Shown here piece after piece: positions 44,378 to 50,854 of a stretch of DNA of 50,854 nt (its first letter is position 1; each line of letters opens with the position of its first letter). The position numbers and the translations under genes were made by a program. The stretch comes from Persephonella sp. (lineage in GTDB: Bacteria; Aquificota; Aquificia; Aquificales; Hydrogenothermaceae): NCBI RefSeq assembly GCF_027023985.1, contig NZ_JALVTW010000009.1, forward strand, positions 1-50,854, given 5' to 3'. The notes beneath the pieces are model-generated. The model worked only from the letters and a program-made list of their open reading frames with translations. It ran no database searches and was not told the DNA's origin.

Positions 44378-45070
44378 TTACTGGATTACCTCTAATTTTT
44401 TACGTGCCAGTTCTGCTTCTTCTGTATCAGGAAACTTTTGGATAATCTTCTGATAAAGCTTTATAGCCTTATCTATTTCTCCTAATTTTTCAAGGGAAAA
44501 TCCTTTTTTAAGCATTGCAGCAGGAAGTTTATTACAATCTTTGATTTCTCCTGTTTCACACCCTTTGATAAGTTCATCAAATTTTTTAATAGCTTCTTCA
44601 TACTTTCCTTCAACATAATAGGTTTGACCTACCCAGAAAAGAGCATTATCATACAGTTCTGAATCTTTATATTTTTTAACAAACTCCTGAAATGCTTCCC
44701 GTGCTTCTTTTATCTTTCCTTTGTAGTAGTTATCTAAACCATATTTATATAATTCCTCCGGATTTTGAGGAAATTTGACTTTTTCCTCCCCTTCACGTGG
44801 AAGGTTTTCAATAGGTGCACCTGTTGGTTTTTCAAAGGTTTTCATTTTTTGTATTTCTATAGCATTCTGAGATGCTACTTTTGAAACTTCATCAACTCTT
44901 CTGGAAAGATTAGAAATATCAGATTCCATTTTAGATTGCTTCTCTTTAAGCTGAGAAACCTCCTGCTTAACTTCTATCAATTCCCTTTGAAGGGTGTCTA
45001 TCTCTTCCTTGTTTGCACATCCTGCAACAATCACAGCTGCAGCAGGCAGTAAAACCAAATATTTTTTCAT
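44378..45070 (-). CDS. CpoB/YbgF-like lipoprotein with coiled coil and TPR repeats
   Basis: 230 residues. A signal ending in the lipobox VIVAGC, a coiled coil at about residues 25-80 (TLQRELIEVKQEVSQLKEKQ), then three TPR repeats from residue 105 (LYKYGLDNYYKGKIKEAREA, ALFWVGQTYYVEGKYEEAIK, LKKGFSLEKLGEIDKAIKLY). This is the layout of CpoB/YbgF, which coordinates outer-membrane constriction and peptidoglycan synthesis with Tol-Pal. Here it carries a lipid anchor and no tol genes are near, so the exact role is open. It starts the operon with uppS and cdsA. Confidence 0.82.
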   Translation of the reverse strand: MKKYLVLLPAAAVIVAGCANKEEIDTLQRELIEVKQEVSQLKEKQSKMESDISNLSRRVDEVSKVASQNAIEIQKMKTFEKPTGAPIENLPREGEEKVKFPQNPEELYKYGLDNYYKGKIKEAREAFQEFVKKYKDSELYDNALFWVGQTYYVEGKYEEAIKKFDELIKGCETGEIKDCNKLPAAMLKKGFSLEKLGEIDKAIKLYQKIIQKFPDTEEAELARKKLEVIQ

Positions 45071-45194
45071 TTTTACCTCCCTCTTAAATACAATATATGC
45101 AATTTTTTTTCGGCAAATATCATAATCTGGTTAGAAATTTAGTGTATAGTTTATATATTTTACAGAAAAATGATTAGCTGGAGGTTACAACATT

Positions 45195-46493
45195 TTGAAA
45201 ATAGGAGTAATCAGTCTTGGCTGTCCTAAGAATCTGGTTGATACAGAGCTTGTTTTAGGAAAATTAAATGCATCTAAGGTTGAAATAACACCGAATTTAA
45301 AAGAAGCAGATGTAATTCTTATAAATACCTGTGGATTTATAGATGCAGCAAAGGAAGAGTCTATAAACACAATTCTTGAAGTAGCACAGCTAAAGGAAAA
45401 AGGAAATAAAAAAATAATTGTTACAGGATGCCTTGTTGAAAGATACAAAAATGAACTGGAAAAAGAAATTCCGGAAGTTGATATGTTTATAGACCTTAAA
45501 GAAGAATTAATGATTCCGGAAAAATTAGGATTAAAACCTGAGAAAAATATAGACCTGTATCAAAACAGATTAATAACCACACCTTCTCACACAGCATACC
45601 TGAAAATATCAGAAGGATGTGACCATACCTGCGCTTTCTGTGCAATCCCTTCAATAAGGGGAAAACACAGAAGCCGTTCAATAGAAAGTATAGTTGAAGA
45701 AGCAAAGGCTTTAGCAGACAAAGGAGTAAAAGAGATTAATATCGTGTCCCAAGATACCAGCTTTTATGGAATTGACCTGTATGGGAAACCAATGTTATGG
45801 GAGCTTATATCTAAGCTTGAAAAAATAGAAGATATAAAATGGATAAGACTTTATTACCTTTATCCTACAACTGTAAACGAAGAGTTTTTCAAAAAAATGG
45901 CAGATAGTGACAAAGTCGTTAAATACCTTGAAATGCCTATCCAGCATACAGAAGACAAACTTCTAAAAGACATGATGAGAGGATACAGAAAAAACAGAAT
46001 AGAAAAAATTCTTGAATGGAAAGAAAAATACATACCGGAAGCGGCAATAAGAACTGCTGTTATAGTCGGATTTCCAACAGAAACAGAAAAAGATTTTGAA
46101 AATATGAAAAGATTTATACAGGAAGCTAAATTTGACTGGCTTGGGGTCTTTACATATTCACATGAAGAAGGAACACCTGCTTATAAACAATTTGAGGATA
46201 TAATCCCTGAAGAAGAAAAAATAAGAAGGAAAAATGAGATAAATCTTGTGCAAGAAAAAATAACAGAAGAAAAAAATAGACAGCTTATCGGAAAAGAAAT
46301 GGAAATCCTTGTTGATGGATTTTCTGAAGAGTGGGAAACTCTCCCTGTAGGAAGGACTTACAGGTCTGCATTTGATATAGATGGAATTACATATATTGAA
46401 ACCACAGAGCCTATAAAACCTGGAGAATTTGTAAAAGCCAAAATAAAGGATGTTGTTGATATCGTTGATACTGTAGGAGAGGTTATAGATTGA
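45195..46493 (+). CDS. rimO: Ribosomal protein S12 methylthiotransferase RimO
   Basis: 432 residues. RimO adds a methylthio group to an aspartate of ribosomal protein S12. Three domains: N-terminal UPF0004 with cysteines in SLGCPKNLVD, NTCGFIDAAKEES and TGCLVERY (one 4Fe-4S cluster); radical SAM with SEGCDHTCAFCAIPSIRGKHRS; and a C-terminal TRAM domain. SLGCPKNLVD distinguishes RimO from MiaB. The start is TTG at 45195 after GGAGG. It is the first gene of a run to infC, with no promoter that I can assign firmly. Confidence 0.95.
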   Translation: MKIGVISLGCPKNLVDTELVLGKLNASKVEITPNLKEADVILINTCGFIDAAKEESINTILEVAQLKEKGNKKIIVTGCLVERYKNELEKEIPEVDMFIDLKEELMIPEKLGLKPEKNIDLYQNRLITTPSHTAYLKISEGCDHTCAFCAIPSIRGKHRSRSIESIVEEAKALADKGVKEINIVSQDTSFYGIDLYGKPMLWELISKLEKIEDIKWIRLYYLYPTTVNEEFFKKMADSDKVVKYLEMPIQHTEDKLLKDMMRGYRKNRIEKILEWKEKYIPEAAIRTAVIVGFPTETEKDFENMKRFIQEAKFDWLGVFTYSHEEGTPAYKQFEDIIPEEEKIRRKNEINLVQEKITEEKNRQLIGKEMEILVDGFSEEWETLPVGRTYRSAFDIDGITYIETTEPIKPGEFVKAKIKDVVDIVDTVGEVID

Positions 46494-46552
46494 TATCTAT
46501 TTTCAAAAAATGTAAAATTTTCAGCGGATTTTAGATATTTCAGGAGGAATTA

Positions 46553-47611
46553 TTGAGAAGGATAAAAGACCTTAGACCTATAAAATTTGAAAACGATACT
46601 CTTTATGCTATAAATCAACTACTTCTTCCTGAAGAGCTTAAATGGGAAGAACTTAAAACCTATCAGGATGTAGCAAAAGCGATTAAAGATATGATTATCA
46701 GAGGGGCTCCATTAATTGGAATAGTGGGGGCTTATGGTTTTGCAATTGGAATAAAGCAATTAGTGGATGAAAGAAAAGATTTTTCAGAGGCTCAAAAAAT
46801 CCTTGATACCCTAAAAAACACACGGCCAACTGCTGTAAATCTCTTCTGGGCACTGGATAGGATCTGGAATAAGTTTGAAAAGTATTTAAATCAAAATAAA
46901 TCTCCAGAAGAAATCGTAAAACTCCTATTTAAAGAAGCAAATAGAATAGAACTTGAAGATTACCATGCCAATAAATCAATAGGAGGGTACGGACAGGTAT
47001 TGCTTCCACAAAAGGCAAATGTCCTAACCCACTGCAACACCGGTGCTCTTGCAACGTCTGGCTGGGGAACGGCACTGGGAGTAATAAGAAGTGCCTATGA
47101 AGAAGGAAAAGATATTACCGTTTTTGTTGATGAGACAAGACCATATCTACAAGGGGCAAGGCTAACAGCATGGGAATTAGTTTATGAAGAAATTCCCCAT
47201 TATTTAATTACAGATAATTCTGCCGGTTTTTTAATGGCAATGGGAAAAATAGATGCAATTATCGTAGGTGCAGATAGAATAACCAGGAATGGAGATGTAG
47301 CCAATAAAATCGGAACATACTCACTTTCCGTTTTAGCAAAGGAACATAACATTCCATTTTATGTTGCTGCACCAACTTCAACATTTGACCTTGAAACAGC
47401 CTCAGGAAAGGATATAGTTATAGAAGAAAGGTCAGAAGATGAAGTTAAAAAATGTGGAGGATGTGATATAGCTCCAGAAGAGACAAAAGCCATTAATTAT
47501 TCCTTTGATATCACCCCTGCAGCTAACATTTCTGCAATAATTACCGAAAAAGGAATAATATCCCACATAGATGAAGAGCATATTACAAAATTCTTAAAGT
47601 TTAGAGGTTAA
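46553..47611 (+). CDS. mtnA: Methylthioribose-1-phosphate isomerase
   Basis: 352 residues, related to eIF2B subunits. It converts methylthioribose-1-phosphate to methylthioribulose-1-phosphate in methionine salvage. Signature segments: [34 protein letters not shown] with the catalytic Cys, the catalytic Asp in [19 protein letters not shown], and [12 protein letters not shown]. The start is TTG with AGGAGG 6 bases upstream. No SAM riboswitch is seen in the 59 bases before it. The next gene follows after 2 bases. Confidence 0.96.
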   Translation: MRRIKDLRPIKFENDTLYAINQLLLPEELKWEELKTYQDVAKAIKDMIIRGAPLIGIVGAYGFAIGIKQLVDERKDFSEAQKILDTLKNTRPTAVNLFWALDRIWNKFEKYLNQNKSPEEIVKLLFKEANRIELEDYHANKSIGGYGQVLLPQKANVLTHCNTGALATSGWGTALGVIRSAYEEGKDITVFVDETRPYLQGARLTAWELVYEEIPHYLITDNSAGFLMAMGKIDAIIVGADRITRNGDVANKIGTYSLSVLAKEHNIPFYVAAPTSTFDLETASGKDIVIEERSEDEVKKCGGCDIAPEETKAINYSFDITPAANISAIITEKGIISHIDEEHITKFLKFRG

Positions 47612-47613
47612 CT

Positions 47614-48597
47614 ATGAAGGTAGTAGCCATAGGTGGTGGGACAGGATTATCTTCACTACTTAGAGGAATAAAACATCTGGTTCCGGATACAATACAGGAG
47701 CTTTCTGCAATAGTAACAGTTGCAGATAACGGTGGAAGCTCTGGAAGACTCAGAGAAGAAATGCAAATACCTGCCCCAGGAGATATAAGAAACTGCATTG
47801 TAGCCCTTGCCGAAGATGAGGATATTCTGGCAAAGGTTTTTCAATATAGATTTTCTGAAGGAGAAGGTCTAAAAGGACATAGTTTTGGAAACCTGTTTTT
47901 ATCTGTTTTAACTAAGATAACAGGAGATTTCCTTGAAGCTGTTGAAATCACATCTGATATCCTTAAGATTAAAGGTAAAATTATCCCATCTACAGACCAA
48001 ATTGTTGATATAGTTGCAGAGTTTACAGATGGCGCTGTAATAAAAGGAGAAACCCAGATTACAGAATACGGCAAAAAGCTAAAAGGCAAGATTAAAAAAA
48101 TCTGGATGGAACCTTCCGACGTAAAAGCCCCTGAAGAAGCAATTAAAGAAATCAAAAATGCCGATGTGATAATTCTGGGACCCGGTAGTTTGTTCACAAG
48201 TATAATCCCAAACCTGCTGGTAAAAGATATTAAAGATGCAATATTAGAAAGTAAAGCATACAAAATTTATATCTGTAACGTTATGACCCAGTATGGGGAA
48301 ACTGACCAGTTCACAGCTTCAGACCATATAAAAGCTATCCATAAAGTTGTAGGGAAACCATTTATAAATGCTGCAATAATTAACACCAAAATTCCACCGG
48401 ATAAACTGCTTAAAAAATATTTGAAAGAAAATGCTGAACCGGTCACAGCAGATGCCGGGAATATATCCAGAATGGGAATAACAGTATACGCTGAAGATTT
48501 ACTGAATGTCGGAGACTATGTAAGACATGACCCTGAAAAATTAACCGCTGTTCTTGTTAAAATATTTAATCAGATAAAACATAAAAGCATTGTTTAA
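47614..48597 (+). CDS. YvcK/CofD-like protein (gluconeogenesis factor family)
   Basis: 327 residues with a Rossmann-like nucleotide-sugar-binding fold: VAIGGGTGLSSLLRGIK at the start, TVADNGGSSGRLREE, PAPGDIRNCIVAL, KGHSFGNLFLSVL, and LGPGSLFTSIIPNLLV. YvcK proteins bind UDP-sugars and affect carbon use and cell shape. The close relative CofD makes coenzyme F420, but the gene context does not include F420 genes. Its stop overlaps the nadB start. Confidence 0.92.
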   Translation: MKVVAIGGGTGLSSLLRGIKHLVPDTIQELSAIVTVADNGGSSGRLREEMQIPAPGDIRNCIVALAEDEDILAKVFQYRFSEGEGLKGHSFGNLFLSVLTKITGDFLEAVEITSDILKIKGKIIPSTDQIVDIVAEFTDGAVIKGETQITEYGKKLKGKIKKIWMEPSDVKAPEEAIKEIKNADVIILGPGSLFTSIIPNLLVKDIKDAILESKAYKIYICNVMTQYGETDQFTASDHIKAIHKVVGKPFINAAIINTKIPPDKLLKKYLKENAEPVTADAGNISRMGITVYAEDLLNVGDYVRHDPEKLTAVLVKIFNQIKHKSIV

Positions 48598-50165
48598 TGG
48601 ATAGATACCTTTCAGAATTTGATACAAAAACACTACCAGAAATAAAAACAGATACGGTAATAGTAGGAGCAGGTCTGGCAGGGCTAACAGTTGCATATCA
48701 ACTTTTACGTCTTGGAATAAAACCTCTGATTATAACCAAAAAACCTCCGGATATATCAAACTCATTTCTTGCACAGGGCGGTATAGCCGCTGCTATTGGC
48801 AAAGACGATGATCCTGAATACCATTATATAGATACAATTAAAGCAGGAAAGGGACTATGTATTGAAAAAAATGTCAGAGTCCTGGTTGAAGAGGGATTAG
48901 AAAGGGTTATAGACCTTATAAATTTAGGTGTCCCTTTTGATAGATATAACGGGGAAATCCTACTTACTAGAGAAGGAGCCCATTCCCATAGACGGGTTTT
49001 ACATATAAAAGATAAAACAGGTGCACAGATAAGCTCAACAATATATAACCTTGTTAAAGACCAAATTAATCTTTATACAGGATACTATCTTGAAGAAATT
49101 CTTACTGCAGATGATATATACACAGGAATAATAATCAGCAACGGAAAGGAAAAAAAATTAATAAGAAGCAAATCCTTGGTTCTCGCAACAGGAGGCTACA
49201 GTCCTATATACAAAAGAAACACATCGGCATATAACATATCAGGGGATAGTATATCTGCTGCCTATAGGGCAGGATGTATTCTCAGAGACCTTGAGTTTAT
49301 TCAGTTCCATCCTACAGCACTTTATGTTGAAGGGTATCCTGCATACCTCCTAACAGAAGCACTTAGAGGAGAAGGAGCACTACTTATAAATGAAAAAGGG
49401 GAAAGATTTGTAAATGAGATGAAACCCCGTGATGAAGTTTCAAGGGCAATTTTTAACCAGTATAAACAGGGGCACAAAGTATTTTTAGACCTGAACCCTC
49501 TTAAAGAAAAAGGAATAAGTATAGCAAAAAGATTTCCAACAATATATGCCCTTATTACAGAATTTGGTTTTCAAGACAGTTTAAAGATTCCTGTAAGTCC
49601 AGCAGCACATTATTCAATAGGAGGAATAAAAGCTACAGCAAACGGAAAAACAAACATTCAAGGATTTTTTGCTGTCGGCGAGGTATCCTGCACCGGCATT
49701 CACGGAGCAAACAGACTGGCAAGTAATTCTCTCCTTGAATGTGTTACATTTGGATACAAAACAGCATATTCAGTTTATACTTATAATCTGTATTCCGAAA
49801 TAAAAAATGTTCATATTAAGAGTAGCTTAGGCTTAGATAGAGAAATGTCCCATAAACAAAAACTTGAAATCTTGGCAAAAATCAAAGAAATAATGTGGGA
49901 AAATGTAGGCCTTGAAAGGTCTGAAGACACTTTAAAAACGGCACTTGAAGAAATCAAAGAAATTCAGGAACAACTAAAAAAATTCTCAAACGTTAGATAT
50001 TTACTTGATTTGACATATTTATCAGAGGGTATAATATTATCAGCATTAAGCAGAAAAGAAAGCAGAGGAACACATTACAGAATAGATTTTCCTGAAGAAA
50101 AAGAGGAATACAGAAAACATACAACAACTTATAATAATTTAAAAATAAAACTGGAGGTAGATTAG
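48597..50165 (+). CDS. nadB: L-aspartate oxidase NadB
   Basis: 522 residues, an FAD enzyme that oxidises aspartate to iminoaspartate in NAD synthesis. The FAD-binding site is VIVGAGLAGLTVAYQL; other segments are NSFLAQGGIAAAIG, the substrate region HRRVLHIKDKTG, FIQFHPTALY, HYSIGGIKA and GIHGANRLASNSLLEC, which separate it from fumarate reductase flavoproteins. A C-terminal helical domain follows. Under anaerobic conditions such enzymes can use fumarate in place of O2. It overlaps the previous gene by one base and ends 2 bases before infC. Confidence 0.96.
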   Translation: MDRYLSEFDTKTLPEIKTDTVIVGAGLAGLTVAYQLLRLGIKPLIITKKPPDISNSFLAQGGIAAAIGKDDDPEYHYIDTIKAGKGLCIEKNVRVLVEEGLERVIDLINLGVPFDRYNGEILLTREGAHSHRRVLHIKDKTGAQISSTIYNLVKDQINLYTGYYLEEILTADDIYTGIIISNGKEKKLIRSKSLVLATGGYSPIYKRNTSAYNISGDSISAAYRAGCILRDLEFIQFHPTALYVEGYPAYLLTEALRGEGALLINEKGERFVNEMKPRDEVSRAIFNQYKQGHKVFLDLNPLKEKGISIAKRFPTIYALITEFGFQDSLKIPVSPAAHYSIGGIKATANGKTNIQGFFAVGEVSCTGIHGANRLASNSLLECVTFGYKTAYSVYTYNLYSEIKNVHIKSSLGLDREMSHKQKLEILAKIKEIMWENVGLERSEDTLKTALEEIKEIQEQLKKFSNVRYLLDLTYLSEGIILSALSRKESRGTHYRIDFPEEKEEYRKHTTTYNNLKIKLEVD

Positions 50166-50167
50166 TC

Positions 50168-50686
50168 ATTCAGGAGTTAAGAATTAATAACCAGATTAGA
50201 GCAAAAGAAGTAAGGCTCATTGACGAGAAAGGGCAGAACTTGGGAATTGTTCCTATTGAAGAAGCACTTAGACTGGCAGAAGAGAAGAACCTTGACCTTG
50301 TAGAAGTATCTCCAAATGCAAATCCCCCTGTATGCAAGATAATGGATTACGGGAAATACAAGTTCGAACAGAAGAAAAAAGAAAAAGAAGCCAAGAAAAA
50401 GCAGAAAGCCAAAATGCAAAATGTCAAAGAGATTAAATTTAGGATAAAAATTGAAGACCACGATTATCAAACAAAAGTAAGACACATTAGAGAATTTATT
50501 GAGCATGGAGACAAGGTCAAGGTATGGATATGGTTCAGAGGAAGGGAGAATGTTCATCCAGAATTAGGAGAAAAACTCGCCAACAGAATTATTGAAGATG
50601 TTTCTGACATAGCCAAAGTAGAAAAACCACCTAAAAAAGAAGGGAGAAACATGCTGTTTACCCTTGTTCCAAAAACAAATAAATAG
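50168..50686 (+). CDS. infC: Translation initiation factor IF-3, with an ATT start codon
   Basis: About 172 residues. IF-3 binds the 30S subunit and rejects wrong start codons. N domain: QELRINNQIRAKEVRLID, then NLGIVPIEEALRLAEEKNLDLVEVSP and CKIMDYGKYKFEQ; C domain: KEIKFRIKIEDHDYQTKVRH and KVWIWFRGRE. The first ATG lies at 50240, inside the N domain, so the real start is upstream. The frame opens just after nadB; the ATT at 50168 follows GGAGG by 10 bases and yields the family N-terminus. An AUU start is the known basis of IF-3 autoregulation in E. coli. Confidence 0.93.
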   Translation: MQELRINNQIRAKEVRLIDEKGQNLGIVPIEEALRLAEEKNLDLVEVSPNANPPVCKIMDYGKYKFEQKKKEKEAKKKQKAKMQNVKEIKFRIKIEDHDYQTKVRHIREFIEHGDKVKVWIWFRGRENVHPELGEKLANRIIEDVSDIAKVEKPPKKEGRNMLFTLVPKTNK

Positions 50687-50695
50687 ACATAGATT

Positions 50696-50719
50696 GCCCT
50701 GACATTTGTCAGGGCAGAG
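50696..50719 (+). terminator. Terminator-like hairpin after infC
   Basis: GCCCTGAC-ATTT-GTCAGGGC forms a perfect 8-bp stem, 9 bases after the infC stop. The T run after it is short and set back (AGAGTTTT), so termination may be partial. The usual followers of infC, rpmI and rplT, are not next to it. Confidence 0.7.
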
Positions 50720-50734
50720 TTTTACAATAGATAA

Positions 50735-50854
50735 ATGGCAAAATTTGATAGAACTTTAAGAGATATAATCCAAAACATACCCCAAAAGTTTATAAGCATT
50801 CTAACAGGTAAAAAAGGCTCTAAAATCCTTGATAATACTTTTCCCTCCACTAAA
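50735..50854 (+). CDS. Partial gene at the window end, unknown
   Basis: An ATG at 50735 opens a frame of 40 codons with no stop before the window edge. It begins MAKFDRTLRDIIQNIPQK and contains FISILTGKKGSKILDN. The start pattern recalls Rpn/PD-(D/E)XK transposase-like proteins that are frequent in thermophiles, but 40 residues are too few to decide. No clear ribosome site. Confidence 0.45.
   Translation, partial: MAKFDRTLRDIIQNIPQKFISILTGKKGSKILDNTFPSTK

Overview
The window looks like the chromosome of a thermophilic, sulfur-oxidising member of the Aquificota, most like Hydrogenothermaceae such as Persephonella or Sulfurihydrogenibium. That is an inference from low GC, Lys/Glu/Ile-rich proteins, a sox operon without soxCD, a CCG-type SdhB/SdhE pair, futalosine-route menaquinone synthesis (MqnC), lipid A genes and meso-DAP-type MurE. 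No database search was possible.

Layout. 1-8522 is a defence region on the minus strand: the start of a possible second DNA methyltransferase, then hsdR, a decayed RHH/PIN toxin-antitoxin pair, a DUF4143 ATPase with twin palindromes upstream, hsdS, a small PD-(D/E)XK-like ORF, and hsdM. It lies beside the 3' end of a tRNA-Leu(CAA) gene. 8679-11844 holds two unknown genes, lpxI, lpxA, thioredoxin and an ArsR-type regulator. 11968-13916 encodes two subunits of a non-classical succinate dehydrogenase/fumarate reductase. 14058-21238 is mainly housekeeping on the plus strand (archaemetzincin, hisS, tgt, NYN protein, deacetylase-like protein, murE), with a bacteriohemerythrin gene and an ACP-phosphodiesterase-like gene on the minus strand.

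21247-33021 is the most interesting part. A minus-strand operon runs soxX, a thioredoxin-like gene, soxY, soxZ, soxA, soxB, a DUF302-like lipoprotein, a porin and a second DUF302-like protein. Upstream of soxX is a near-perfect sigma-54 promoter and two 16-bp palindromes with centres 33 bp apart. The next gene is an NtrC-type activator. Divergent from it are two exported DsrE-like proteins, a PhnD-like binding protein with an unusual cysteine pair, and a histidine kinase with a cysteine-rich linker. Together these suggest a two-component system that senses periplasmic sulfur or redox state and switches sox transcription.

33018-50854 is mostly housekeeping: lytic transglycosylase, riboflavin synthase, a K+ channel with a small membrane partner, queA, an OmpA-type protein with seven calcium-binding-type repeats, a short ComEC, mqnC, cdsA, uppS, a CpoB-like protein, rimO, mtnA, a YvcK-type protein, nadB and infC. 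The window ends in the start of an unknown gene. Non-ATG starts are common: TTG for hisS, lpxA, rimO and mtnA, apparently CTG for tgt, and ATT for infC.
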